Positions 30,499-38,948 of a DNA stretch of 45,765 bases are shown piece by piece (within the stretch, counting starts at the first letter, position 1; each line of letters opens with the position of its first letter). The notes below the pieces were generated by a model, which worked only from the letters and a program-made list of their open reading frames with translations, had not been told where the DNA came from and did no database searches. The DNA comes from Parcubacteria group bacterium GW2011_GWD2_42_14 (GTDB lineage: Bacteria > Patescibacteriota > Minisyncoccia > Phycocordibacterales > UBA12088). The DNA is taken from NCBI GenBank assembly GCA_000998045.1, contig LCCS01000012.1, positions 1 to 45,765 of the forward strand, given 5' to 3'. The position numbers and the translations under genes are program-made.

Positions 30499-31551
30499 AT
30501 GTCAAATAAATTCACTATTCATAATAAACTCGATAAGTCAAAAAGGGAGTATGATTTTGCTTTTCTTGTTCATCCGAGAAACATACAAGACATATATAAA
30601 GAATTTCCTTTTTTAAAAATTGTTCCGGTTGTTTTGTTTATGTTTTTCTTTAAAAAAATTCCTCCAGTAATTTTATCAACAGTCAATGGCGTTGTTGATG
30701 AAAAAGGTAAAAAAATAAAAGGAGTCATAATCAGTCTTCCGATTACTGCGGAACAAATGTTGCGTGATAGAAATCTAGCAAAAAAACAAGTGTTTCGAGC
30801 AATTAAAAAAGCGAAAAAATTAGGTGCAACGTATGTGGGACTCGGATCGTTTACCTCGGTTGTGACCTCAGGTGGTCAAGATGTTTGTGGTTTGATAGAG
30901 GGGGTACATGTTACTAATGGAAATGCTCTCACAGCTAGTATGACGTATTTAGGTATTCAAGACTTGATACGTAATTCTACTGTTCGGGAACCAAACATAG
31001 CCATTATAGGTGCGACAGGATCAATTGGTTCTGCAGTTACTGAATTGTTAACAAAAGATGGGTCTTTTGGTACGTTGTATATAGTAGGACGTACTCCATC
31101 GCATATTCAAAAATTATTGCAAAGAATTACTCCACATCCACATTCACATAGAGTAATGGAAACGAATATGGAAGAGGCTCTACCTAAGGTCGATATAGTT
31201 GTCACCGCAACAAGTGCAAGTGGAACTGTTATTCGGGCGGAATTATTAAAGAAAGATGCGATTGTGTATGATATTACACAGCCCAAGAATACCCCACAAG
31301 ATTTACTCACAAAGAGACCCGATGTTACATTTATTGATGGAGGCCTTATTAAGTTGCCAGAGCATATACATGTTGGATATAATTTCGGAATACCAACAAA
31401 CACGAGTTTCTCCTGTTTAGCCGAAACAATTCTACTTTCACTCGCACATTATCCAGATGATTTTTGCGTTGGAAATGTAACCTTAGAGCAAGTAAAATAT
31501 GCAGAAACTCTGGCAAATCGTTATAAATTTTCACCCATACGGCATACCTGA
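30499..31551 (+). CDS. long-chain acyl-ACP reductase-like protein (AAR-like)
   Basis: A 350-residue Rossmann protein. The segment GLGSFTSVVTSGGQDVCG...VTNGNALTASM (about residues 114-153), the NAD(P) motif IAIIGATGSIGSAVTELL (about residues 168-185), LPKVDIVVTATSASGT, FIDGGLIKLPEH and FSCLAETILLSL follow the order seen in cyanobacterial acyl-ACP reductases that make fatty aldehydes for alkane synthesis (there GGFSSI, TTGNTHT, CGATGDIGSAV, NGGIVEH, FACFAESMLLEF). The catalytic cysteine is not certain: VCG at about residue 130 is one candidate. No aldehyde-deformylating oxygenase is present. It could instead be a sugar- or quinate-type dehydrogenase relative, but the context of PlsC favours lipids. 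Confidence 0.7.
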   Translation: MSNKFTIHNKLDKSKREYDFAFLVHPRNIQDIYKEFPFLKIVPVVLFMFFFKKIPPVILSTVNGVVDEKGKKIKGVIISLPITAEQMLRDRNLAKKQVFRAIKKAKKLGATYVGLGSFTSVVTSGGQDVCGLIEGVHVTNGNALTASMTYLGIQDLIRNSTVREPNIAIIGATGSIGSAVTELLTKDGSFGTLYIVGRTPSHIQKLLQRITPHPHSHRVMETNMEEALPKVDIVVTATSASGTVIRAELLKKDAIVYDITQPKNTPQDLLTKRPDVTFIDGGLIKLPEHIHVGYNFGIPTNTSFSCLAETILLSLAHYPDDFCVGNVTLEQVKYAETLANRYKFSPIRHT

Positions 31552-31571
31552 AATAGTAAAAAGATGAAAGT

Positions 31572-33206
31572 ATGTTTTTTGATAACTATCCTTATTTGTT
31601 CCCATTTGTTACAGGAGTGTTTACTTCATTCGCTGGATTGGTAATTTTATTGAGAGGTTGGAAATTACCGCAAGCAAGATTTTTTGCATTGTTTACCTTT
31701 GCACTGAGTATGTGGTTATTTTTAACCACCTTCATGCTTAATTACTGTGAGAATGCAGAATTTGCCGTGATGATTGATAGGGTTATTTACTTTTTTGCAA
31801 TAACTGTGCCTGCCGTCATTTTTCATTTTTCTAGTATTTATTCAGAAAATAAGAAAAGAAGATCGTTAGTAATATTTGCATATATTTTAATGGTGATTTT
31901 TTGGTTTTTTGTTTGGTCACCATATTTTATTGATGGATTGAATCATTTTTCAAACGGTTGTCATTCTCAAGCTAGGATATTACATCATATATATTTAGTA
32001 TATTTTGGTTTTTTTTCCACTATCGTACTGTTTGACATCCTCATTCTCTTTAAAAACGAAACTTCTCATCCAAAGCGAATACAACATTTACTTATTTTCT
32101 TTGTTCTTTTTGCAAATGAGCTAGTAGCTATAAGCGGATTTCTTCCTGCGTATAATATAAATAGTTCCTTAGTTACCTATACTTTAAGTTTTCTTGCCAC
32201 AACAATCCTCATGTATGCCATGTTTCGACACAACTTGTTTGAGTTGAAGGTAGTAGCAATGAATGTTTTTATAGGACTTGTTGTTGTTGCGTCTCTTGTG
32301 CAGATTTTTATTGCTGATACTCCCGTTTTGCAAGTCGTTAATGTTCTTGTTTTTGTTGTAATTGTCTTTCTTGGCTTTTTGGTCACTAAAAATGTTCGAG
32401 AAGAAATTTTGAGTAGAGAAAAAGGAGAGAGACTAGCGCGATATTTGGCAAATGCCAATGCTCGTTTGCGTGAAATCGACAAACAAAAAACCGATTTCGT
32501 TTCTATAGCTTCGCATCAGTTGCGGAGCCCGATAGCTGCAATAAAAGGGTATGCTTCTCTCGTGAGTGAGGGTACGTATGGAGAGGTGCCTGCGACTCTA
32601 CTTGAACCAATACATCGAATTCTTGAATCTGGTCAACGCATCGGCATTATGGTAGACGACTTTCTCAATATTACACGCATTGAGCAAGGACGCATGATTT
32701 ATAACATGGTCCCTCAAAGCATATGCAAATTACTTGAAACAGTCATCAATGAGCTTCGTGTGGTTGCAGAAGAAAAAGGTCTTGCGCTCAGCATGACTTG
32801 TGAAAATGAGAAAAATTACCTTGTGAAAGTTGATGAGGGGAAAATGAAACAGATATTTTCCAACCTTATTGATAACTCCATTAAATACACCCCCGAGGGT
32901 TCAATAACGGTTACAGTTACAACTTTGGAACCAGAACATAAACTGTTAGTTAAAATTAAAGATACAGGAATTGGTATAGCTCCTGAAGAAATCCAAAATT
33001 TATTCCAAAAGTTTAACCGTGCATCAAATGCCAACGAAGCTAATGTGCTTGGTACAGGCCTTGGACTCTATATCGCTCGTGAAATCATGAAAGCGCACGA
33101 AGGTTGGATAAACGTTGAATCAGAAGGGGTAGGGAAAGGTAGTACATTTACGGTAGAGTTGCCAGTCTATGATGAAAAATCTATACCGTCCAAAGAAGTA
33201 GGATAA
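31572..33206 (+). CDS. sensor histidine kinase with multi-helix membrane sensor
   Basis: A 544-residue kinase. About eight membrane helices occupy residues 8-275 with the arrangement of the 7TM-type N-terminal sensor of histidine kinases. Then a short coiled segment (REKGERLARYLANANARLREID) leads to the HisKA H-box DFVSIASHQLRSPIAAIKGY (His about residue 316), N-box IFSNLIDNSIKYTPEG, G1 KDTGIGIAPEE and G2 GTGLGLYIAREI. It is intact and likely active. No response regulator is adjacent; the single receiver gene in the window is at 40715. AT-rich like the upstream lipid genes, 20 nt after the reductase gene. Confidence 0.93.
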   Translation: MFFDNYPYLFPFVTGVFTSFAGLVILLRGWKLPQARFFALFTFALSMWLFLTTFMLNYCENAEFAVMIDRVIYFFAITVPAVIFHFSSIYSENKKRRSLVIFAYILMVIFWFFVWSPYFIDGLNHFSNGCHSQARILHHIYLVYFGFFSTIVLFDILILFKNETSHPKRIQHLLIFFVLFANELVAISGFLPAYNINSSLVTYTLSFLATTILMYAMFRHNLFELKVVAMNVFIGLVVVASLVQIFIADTPVLQVVNVLVFVVIVFLGFLVTKNVREEILSREKGERLARYLANANARLREIDKQKTDFVSIASHQLRSPIAAIKGYASLVSEGTYGEVPATLLEPIHRILESGQRIGIMVDDFLNITRIEQGRMIYNMVPQSICKLLETVINELRVVAEEKGLALSMTCENEKNYLVKVDEGKMKQIFSNLIDNSIKYTPEGSITVTVTTLEPEHKLLVKIKDTGIGIAPEEIQNLFQKFNRASNANEANVLGTGLGLYIAREIMKAHEGWINVESEGVGKGSTFTVELPVYDEKSIPSKEVG

Positions 33207-33230
33207 TTAGCAAAGGACACAGAGCTTTGT

Positions 33231-33236
33231 TATAGT
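33231..33236 (+). promoter_or_regulatory. -10 box of leaderless trpS
   Basis: TATAGT, preceded by TG-T (extended -10), ends at 33236 and predicts transcription from 33243, one base before the ATG. Confidence 0.55.
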
Positions 33237-33243
33237 GTTCTGT

Positions 33244-34215
33244 ATGAATACAAAAAAGCGATTGTTATCCGGTGTCAAACCAACAGGACGACCTCATGTA
33301 GGCAATTATCTTGGTGCAATGCGCCAGTTTGTCGATCTTGCAAAATCACATGAAAGTTTTGTATTTATTGCAGATTATCACGCATTGAACACCATCCATG
33401 ATGCAAGTCAGATGCGACAAAACACTATTGATTTGATACTTGACTATCTTGCTATTGGTCTGGATCCAAAAGAAGTAGTTTTGTTTAAGCAATCTGATCT
33501 CGCTGAACACACAGAACTTTGTTGGATATTTAATACATTTACCACGATGCCATACCTTATGCGTGCTCATGCCTACAAAGACGCACAAGCAAAGAACAAA
33601 GAAATCAATGTTGGTACATTTGACTATCCAATGCTGATGTCTGCAGATATATTGCTCTATGAGCCAGACATTGTTCCGGTGGGTGCTGACCAAAAACAAC
33701 ATGTAGAATATGCACGTGATACAGCAGAAAAATTTAACACACTCTTCGGTGATACATTTAAACTTCCCGAACCCCATATCCCAAAAGAAATAGCAATAAT
33801 TCCTGGTGTTGACGGACAGAAAATGAGCAAAAGCTACAACAACACCATCCCACTCTTTGCTGACGACGATGTCATCAGAAAAGCAACTATGTCTATTGTT
33901 ACAGATAGTCTTGGTGTCGAGGACCCCAAAGATCCAGAAAAATGCAACATTTTTGCACTCCATAAACACTTCAGTAAAGATACGCTTTCTGAAATTGAGA
34001 AACGCTACAGAGAAGGAAACATTGGTTATAAAGAGAGCAAGGAGAGATTAGCAGATAATATTGTGAAGTTCGTTACCCCGATGCGCGAGCTTCGTTCAGA
34101 ACTCTCAAAAGAGAAGGGACTGATAGAAAAGGTGCTTGGCGAGGGACGTGAGAAAGCACATACTGTGGCATCTGCAAAAATGCAGGAAGTAAAGAAAAAA
34201 ATTGGAGTTATTTAG
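33244..34215 (+). CDS. trpS: tryptophanyl-tRNA synthetase
   Basis: A 323-residue class I synthetase of normal bacterial length. Seen: the HIGH-equivalent GRPHVGNYLGAM (about residues 16-27), FIADYHALN, YPMLMSADILLYEPDIVPVGADQKQHVE (tryptophan pocket) and the KMSKS loop VDGQKMSKSYNN (about residues 196-207). ATG 33244 is preferred over an in-frame GTG at 33235, because the -10 box places the transcript start at 33243. It is followed by aspS. Confidence 0.97.
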   Translation: MNTKKRLLSGVKPTGRPHVGNYLGAMRQFVDLAKSHESFVFIADYHALNTIHDASQMRQNTIDLILDYLAIGLDPKEVVLFKQSDLAEHTELCWIFNTFTTMPYLMRAHAYKDAQAKNKEINVGTFDYPMLMSADILLYEPDIVPVGADQKQHVEYARDTAEKFNTLFGDTFKLPEPHIPKEIAIIPGVDGQKMSKSYNNTIPLFADDDVIRKATMSIVTDSLGVEDPKDPEKCNIFALHKHFSKDTLSEIEKRYREGNIGYKESKERLADNIVKFVTPMRELRSELSKEKGLIEKVLGEGREKAHTVASAKMQEVKKKIGVI

Positions 34216-34264
34216 TTTAGTAATAAAGTAGGACGTACATGTTCCTAAGTAATTAATTTTAAGT

Positions 34265-35602
34265 ATGAATGAACGAACGTTAATAGCTGACCTTCACGGA
34301 GGTATTGATGGTGAAATTACTGTCAAAGGATTTATTGATGTCCGTCGTGACCATGGGAAGCTTATCTTTTTTGATATACGTGATAGGTCGGGTTTTGTCC
34401 AAGCAGTCGCGTTGCCAAACAACGCCGAAGCGCTTACTGTTGCACAATCATTGAAGCCCGAAAGTTCAGTTTCAGTGAAAGCAAAGGTTAACAAACGACC
34501 TGAAAGAATGGTTAATGCGGAACAACCAAACGGTGATATTGAACTTGAACTTCTTGATATTGAAGTTCTCTCACTCGGTGGAGAGTTGCCTTTTGAAAAA
34601 GATGCTGACATCAATCTCGATACAAGCCTTGATAACAGACCATTCACTCTCAGAAACACTAGGAATAGAGCTATTTTTAAGGTGCAACACGAGATACTTC
34701 AAGCGTACCGTTCATTTCTGGTCGACAAAGGTTTTACTGAGTTTGAGGCTCCAAAAATAGTAGGAGATGACGCAGAGGGTGGTGGAAATATTTTCCGTAT
34801 TGAATACTTCAAAGATCGTTGGGCATACTTGGCAACAAGCCCTCAACTATACAAACAGATACTGGTAGGGGTTTTCGAACGAGTTTTTTCAATAGGAAAC
34901 GTATTTCGCGCTGAACTACACTCCACAAGCCGTCATATAAACGAGTATACCTCGCTCGACGTCGAGATGGGCTTCATCACAGATCATACCGATATCATGC
35001 GTCTTGAGGAAGAGTTTATGCACCACCTCTACACCGCGCTTGAGAAAAATTGCAAAGCAGAACTTACGATATTTAAAGCTGAGCTTCCTATGTTGCCAGA
35101 AGGAAACTTTCCTTCTATGAAACTGAAAGAAGCACTCGCACTCATTGCAAAGGAAACCGGAGAAGACTGCGTTAATGAGCCAGACTTGGCACCGGAACAT
35201 GAGCGATGGCTCTCCAAATATGCCAAGGAGCACTTTAAAAGTGATTACCTATTTGTGACTCACTACCCAGTGACCAAGCGACCATTCTATACCTATGAAG
35301 ATGAAAATGATAAAGGGTACACCAAAAGTTTCGATCTTCTCTTTCGGGGGGTTGAGGTGACAACGGGAGGACAGCGTATACATACGTACGATGAGCTAAT
35401 AGAAAAAATGAAAGCAAAAAATCTTGTCCCTGAAAACTTCTCGTTCTATCTTCAAACTTTTAAGAGTGGTATGCCACCGCATGGCGGATGGGGTATGGGT
35501 CTCGAGCGACTAACACAGAAAATACTTGGTCTTGAAAACGTGAAAGAAGCAACGCTTTTCCCTCGCGAGATTAATCGGATTGATACACTTCTGTCGGAAT
35601 AA
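34265..35602 (+). CDS. aspS: aspartyl-tRNA synthetase, short archaeal-type
   Basis: A 445-residue class II synthetase. Anticodon-binding OB fold (GEITVKGFIDVRRDHGKLIFFDIRDRSGFVQAVA), motif 2 region EGGGNIFRIEYFKDRWAYLATSPQLYKQ ... FSIGNVFRAE, and motif 3 GGWGMGLERLTQKILGLENVKEATLFPR. Typical bacterial AspRS is near 590 residues with a GAD insertion; that insertion is absent here, so this is the archaeal/eukaryotic-like type, often non-discriminating and able to charge tRNA-Asn with Asp for GatCAB. Whether this one is relaxed cannot be judged by eye. The start has no Shine-Dalgarno. Confidence 0.93.
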   Translation: MNERTLIADLHGGIDGEITVKGFIDVRRDHGKLIFFDIRDRSGFVQAVALPNNAEALTVAQSLKPESSVSVKAKVNKRPERMVNAEQPNGDIELELLDIEVLSLGGELPFEKDADINLDTSLDNRPFTLRNTRNRAIFKVQHEILQAYRSFLVDKGFTEFEAPKIVGDDAEGGGNIFRIEYFKDRWAYLATSPQLYKQILVGVFERVFSIGNVFRAELHSTSRHINEYTSLDVEMGFITDHTDIMRLEEEFMHHLYTALEKNCKAELTIFKAELPMLPEGNFPSMKLKEALALIAKETGEDCVNEPDLAPEHERWLSKYAKEHFKSDYLFVTHYPVTKRPFYTYEDENDKGYTKSFDLLFRGVEVTTGGQRIHTYDELIEKMKAKNLVPENFSFYLQTFKSGMPPHGGWGMGLERLTQKILGLENVKEATLFPREINRIDTLLSE

Positions 35603-35661
35603 TAACTAGAAATTCTCAACAGAAACCATGTAAAAACACCACACTCCTTTGTGTTTATGCA

Positions 35662-35670
35662 TGATATACT
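35662..35670 (+). promoter_or_regulatory. extended -10 promoter of leaderless scpA
   Basis: TG-A-TATACT; the hexamer ends at 35670 and the predicted start, 35677, is the G of the GTG start codon. Confidence 0.65.
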
Positions 35671-35676
35671 AAGCCC

Positions 35677-36408
35677 GTGGAAGAGTATCAGATACGTACA
35701 AAAGTCTTTGATGGGCCGTTGGATATGTTGCTTACGCTTATTGAAAAGCGGAAGCTTTTGATAAATGATATCTCTCTTGCTGAGGTTACTGACGATTACC
35801 TAAAACATTTGGAACGTCTCACGGAGGTACCTTTGGCTGAAGTGGCGCAATTTGTGTTAGTGGGAGCTACACTGCTCCTTATCAAATCAAAATCTCTTCT
35901 TCCTGTACTTACGTTCACTTCTGAAGAACAAGATTCTATTGCAGATTTGGAAATGAGATTAAAAATCTTTGACACATATAAAAAAATATCTAGGGGACTG
36001 GTAGAAATATATGGTACACACGCTATGTATTCTAGACATGCTGTGAGAAGAAGAAGGGTCGAATTTTCACCGGATGCGACTATGACCTTAGAAAATATTA
36101 CTTTGGCAATGGGAGGAGTCCTTGCAAATTTACCTAAGTTTAAACCTGCACTTACCAAAACGGTGGTTCAGAAAGTAGTTTCACTTGAAGAAATGATGGA
36201 CAGATTGAGTAAGCGTATAAATGATGGTATGAAAGTATCTTTCAGGCAATTTGCTTCAGGAGCTCCTGAAGGTAAGCTTAACGTCATTGTTTCTTTTTTG
36301 GCTATGCTAGAATTGGTACATCAGGGTGTAATTCGTGTAGAGCAACATGAATCTTTTTCAGATATTCATATGCATACTGACAAGGTGCAAGTGCCACGTT
36401 ATGGGTGA
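35677..36408 (+). CDS. scpA: segregation and condensation protein A
   Basis: A 243-residue kleisin that bridges Smc heads. The N-terminal part YQIRTKVFDGPLDMLLTLIEKRKLLINDISLAEVTDDYLKHLE is the family signature, as is QFVLVGATLLLIKSKSLLP; the C-terminal winged helix (VIVSFLAMLELVHQGVIRVEQHE) closes the ring. The GTG start is fixed by the promoter. scpB follows after 44 nt with its own -10 box. Confidence 0.95.
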   Translation: MEEYQIRTKVFDGPLDMLLTLIEKRKLLINDISLAEVTDDYLKHLERLTEVPLAEVAQFVLVGATLLLIKSKSLLPVLTFTSEEQDSIADLEMRLKIFDTYKKISRGLVEIYGTHAMYSRHAVRRRRVEFSPDATMTLENITLAMGGVLANLPKFKPALTKTVVQKVVSLEEMMDRLSKRINDGMKVSFRQFASGAPEGKLNVIVSFLAMLELVHQGVIRVEQHESFSDIHMHTDKVQVPRYG

Positions 36409-36438
36409 TTGTCAGTATTTTTTTAAATCAGTATATTG

Positions 36439-36444
36439 TACAAT
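36439..36444 (+). promoter_or_regulatory. -10 box upstream of scpB
   Basis: TACAAT ends at 36444; the predicted start (36451) is 2 nt before the ATG at 36453. A near-leaderless start. Confidence 0.5.
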
Positions 36445-36452
36445 AAACAACC

Positions 36453-37028
36453 ATGGCACTTGAACAAAAACTTGAAGCGGTACTCTTTTATAAAGGAGAG
36501 TCAGAAACCAAAACAAAGCTTGCTAAGCTATTGGGGGTAACCCCTGAAGAAATTGAAGAAGCAGCTATCAAGCTTGGTACAGCGCTTTCTTCGCGTGGTA
36601 TCCGACTTTTACAAGTGCAGGATCAGTTGGAACTTGTAACTGCTCCAGAGGCGAGTGAGGCAGTCAACAATGTTCGGAAGGAAGAGCTTGTGCGAGATTT
36701 GGGGAAAGCAGGCTCAGAAACTCTTGCCGTCGTTCTGTATCGAGGTCCAGTTTCTCGTGCAGACATAGACTACATCCGTGGTGTTAATTGCGCATTTATA
36801 CTACGCAACCTACAAGTGCGTGGACTTGTCCAAAAAATTTCAAATCCTCAAAACAGTCGTTCGTTCTTATATGAAGCAACACCCGACTTACTGAAACATC
36901 TCGGTGTTACTGAAATATCAAGTTTGCCTGACTACCAAGTCATGCGAGAAGAACTCGAGAAATTCGAATCAGAAATACAGAAGCTAGAACAAACCGAACT
37001 AGTGGTAGAGCAACAAACAAACATATGA
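36453..37028 (+). CDS. scpB: segregation and condensation protein B
   Basis: A 191-residue protein of two tandem winged helices that binds ScpA. Seen: LEQKLEAVLFYKGESETKTKLAKLLGVTPEEIEEAAIKL (first helix set), LVTAPEASEAV, and ETLAVVLYRGPVSRADIDYIRGVNCAFILRNLQVRGLVQ, the characteristic region. The C-terminus is a charged helix. Its stop overlaps the start of the carboxypeptidase gene (ATGA), so the two are translationally coupled. Confidence 0.93.
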   Translation: MALEQKLEAVLFYKGESETKTKLAKLLGVTPEEIEEAAIKLGTALSSRGIRLLQVQDQLELVTAPEASEAVNNVRKEELVRDLGKAGSETLAVVLYRGPVSRADIDYIRGVNCAFILRNLQVRGLVQKISNPQNSRSFLYEATPDLLKHLGVTEISSLPDYQVMREELEKFESEIQKLEQTELVVEQQTNI

Positions 37029-38143
37029 TGCATACTGAAAACAATATACCAGAAGACGAAATCAAACATGATCATACGCTCTATGTACCTGCACGTGCTG
37101 AGAATGAAACTGTGAAGTACGAGGGTGGTAGCCATGTAAAAGAAAAAGTTTTTGCTATGATAGGAGCCTTCGCAGTTACAGGTCTCGTTGCAGTAAGTGC
37201 TGTCGCGTACTGGCAACCAAAAGAGAGAGAAGAAGTGGCGGAAGTAGTTCCTGTACTTGTAGAAAACGTTCCAAAGCCACCAGATACAGTTAATCCATTT
37301 CAAACCTTGAAGTTAGAAGCGAAGGCTGCGGTTGTATACGATATACATCAAGACGCAGTGCTGTACGGCCTGCATGAGGAGGAACAGATGCCTCTTGCCT
37401 CGCTTACCAAACTCATGACCGCTTTGGTGGCAACTGAGTCCCTCGACCAACAAAAAAACATAGCAATCTCTGAATTTGCACTTGAGACAGAAGGTGATTC
37501 AGGTTTTCTTGCAAATGAGTTATGGAAGGTTCGTGACCTTATCTCCTTTACAATGGTTACTAGTTCTAACGACGGTGCGGACGCACTTGCAGCAGCAGCA
37601 GGTTCTTTGTTTGAGTCCACTCCTTCAACCTCACCTGAGTACGTAAAGGTTGATGCTTTTGTAAAAAAGATGAACACTAGAGCACGTGAGCTTGGATTGC
37701 AAAACACAACGTATGTTAATGCCACAGGACTTGATGAAGGAAATCGTAATGGAGGTGTAGGTTCAGCACAGGATATTTCGACATTGATGACGTATATTTG
37801 GGAACATGAACCACATGCTATTGCGCATACAGACATGTACAGTCGTGAATATGTTTCTTTAGATGGTTTTCTTCATTCTGCCTTGAATACCAATGAGTAT
37901 GTCAACACAATTCCTGGACTTCAGGGAAGTAAAACAGGCTACACTGATCTGGCAGGGGGAAATCTTGCAATAGTATATGATGCTGGGCTCGATCACCCGA
38001 TCGTAATTGTGGTCTTAGGCTCAAGTCGTGAAGGACGATTTTCAGATGTGGATACCCTTGTAAATGCTACCTATGAGTACATAGCAAGTGGGTGGTATGA
38101 GTATGATCTGCTTACAGCGGGGAGTACCTCCAAGGTTAAGTAA
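37025..38143 (+). CDS. D-alanyl-D-alanine carboxypeptidase (S11, PBP5-like)
   Basis: A 372-residue penicillin-binding protein that trims the terminal D-alanine from peptidoglycan stems. A cytoplasmic N-terminal tail (about 38 residues), one membrane anchor (VFAMIGAFAVTGLVAVSAVAYW) and an external S11 domain with SxxK in PLASLTKLMTAL (Ser about residue 125), SxN in VTSSNDGADAL and KTG in GSKTGYTDLAGGN. The anchor is N-terminal, whereas classical PBP5 uses a C-terminal amphipathic helix, and the PBP5 C-terminal domain is absent. It overlaps scpB by 4 nt. A strong terminator follows. Confidence 0.93.
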   Translation: MMHTENNIPEDEIKHDHTLYVPARAENETVKYEGGSHVKEKVFAMIGAFAVTGLVAVSAVAYWQPKEREEVAEVVPVLVENVPKPPDTVNPFQTLKLEAKAAVVYDIHQDAVLYGLHEEEQMPLASLTKLMTALVATESLDQQKNIAISEFALETEGDSGFLANELWKVRDLISFTMVTSSNDGADALAAAAGSLFESTPSTSPEYVKVDAFVKKMNTRARELGLQNTTYVNATGLDEGNRNGGVGSAQDISTLMTYIWEHEPHAIAHTDMYSREYVSLDGFLHSALNTNEYVNTIPGLQGSKTGYTDLAGGNLAIVYDAGLDHPIVIVVLGSSREGRFSDVDTLVNATYEYIASGWYEYDLLTAGSTSKVK

Positions 38144-38163
38144 AAAAGTCTACGGTAGTATCA

Positions 38164-38193
38164 TAAGAGCCTGTGGTTTACCACAGGCTCTTA
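38164..38193. terminator. strong bidirectional terminator hairpin
   Basis: TAAGAGCCTGTGG, loop TTTA, CCACAGGCTCTTA: 13-bp perfect stem. It lies between the carboxypeptidase gene and the opposing small gene. T-runs on either side are short. Confidence 0.8.
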
Positions 38194-38201
38194 GTTGTGA
38201 C

Positions 38202-38519
38202 CTAGTTTTTGGTAGGCCAGAGATATTCTTTCGCCTCGTCCAGAAGTCTGTGTATCGTAGTCGTCTTCCCAGGGTCATTGGTGTGCTTTAGGATTCGCTT
38301 AAGGTCGTCACACTGTATGAGAAGAAGACCGGCTATGTACGTATCAAATTCTCTTGTGGATTCCCCCATATCCGCAAGGCATCGTATACCGTATTGGATA
38401 GCACCAATGTTGACGAGATTTATTCCCAACACCCTGTCGAAAGGAGTAGCGTATTCTTTCGTTCGAATTATTTTGCGAAAGAGTGATGGTGCCTTGTTTA
38501 CTACAGGTTTAGTAGCCAT
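38202..38519 (-). CDS. small cytoplasmic helical protein, unknown function
   Basis: Encodes 105 residues, soluble and mostly helical by composition (FRKIIRTKEYATPFDRVLGINLVNIGAIQYGIRCLADMGE...). Its frame is preferred to the overlapping plus-strand frame, which has an unnatural composition. A GGGGG stretch lies 8-12 nt before the ATG, and minus-strand TATACT (38584-38579) could be the promoter. No family recognised. Confidence 0.55.
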   Translation of the reverse strand: MATKPVVNKAPSLFRKIIRTKEYATPFDRVLGINLVNIGAIQYGIRCLADMGESTREFDTYIAGLLLIQCDDLKRILKHTNDPGKTTTIHRLLDEAKEYLWPTKN

Positions 38520-38722
38520 AGGTTACCCCCACGGTTGATTTGGTCTTCTCTTGAAGTACGTTAGTTTCTAAAAACACAGTATATCCTAAATATATAATTT
38601 GAAAAGGATTTTTGTCCACCACTTCAATAAAACATGCTAATGATAAGTTTTAAAGTGTGTGGGCCTTGCAGTTATGCCAAGTATTCTGTACTATTCTCAT
38701 GTGAACTCATAAGCTTCAATGG
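38520..38722. other. intergenic stretch before tRNA-Ala, no gene
   Basis: No coding frame is credible. It probably holds the promoter of the minus-strand gene (38579-38584) and that of tRNA-Ala: TTGCAG, 17 nt, TACTAT (about 38665-38693), or CATAAG (38708-38713), whose predicted start falls at 38720, next to the first GGGCCCG copy. Confidence 0.4.
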
Positions 38723-38833
38723 GCCCGCCCCGTTAGAAGTTGTTATGTAAGTTACGATTGTAGCAACTTATAAACTAAAGTTTGAGTTTCAATATTCTGA
38801 ATAGAAGTATCACAGACTTCTAACGGGGCCCGT
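38723..38833 (+). mobile_element. CCCGTTAGA element, copy 2 (99 bp, at tRNA-Ala 5' end)
   Basis: Ends CCCGTTAGA (38729-38737) and TCTAACGGG (38819-38827); the stem extends inward as AGT/ACT. Flanking sequences GCCCGC and GCCCGT match in 5 of 6 bases, and with the two Gs before the left copy GGGCCCG occurs on both sides (38721-38727 and 38826-38832). The right end itself supplies the first two Gs of the tRNA. Same length as copy 3 (99 bp); the interiors share a GAATAGA word at nearly the same position but little else. Confidence 0.7.
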
Positions 38834-38898
38834 AGCTCACCTGGTAGAGCGCCTCATTTGCACTGAGGAGGTAGGGGGTTCGAGTCCTCTCGGGTCCA
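38826..38898 (+). tRNA. tRNA-Ala (anticodon UGC)
   Basis: A 73-nt cloverleaf. Acceptor GGGCCCG pairs with CGGGTCC (one G:U), D arm GCTCACCTGGTAGAGC, anticodon stem CCTCA/TGAGG around TTTGCAC giving anticodon TGC, short variable loop, T loop TTCGAGT, discriminator A. CCA is not encoded (A is followed by CAA). The 5' end overlaps the right end of the CCCGTTAGA element, which could pair with the acceptor strand and affect RNase P processing. Confidence 0.95.
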
Positions 38899-38907
38899 CA
38901 AAGTATT

Positions 38908-38934
38908 AAAGCCGAAGCAAATAGCTTCGGCTTT
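38908..38934 (+). terminator. terminator after tRNA-Ala
   Basis: AAAGCCGAAGC, loop AAATA, GCTTCGGCTTT: an 11-bp perfect stem ending in TTT, 9 nt after the tRNA. Confidence 0.9.
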
Positions 38935-38948
38935 ACTATATCTTTGTA

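Noticed and set aside
38209-38538. Plus-strand 109-residue frame opposite the small gene
   Set aside because: Cys/Arg/Ser-rich shadow; the minus frame has a more natural composition and a possible promoter.
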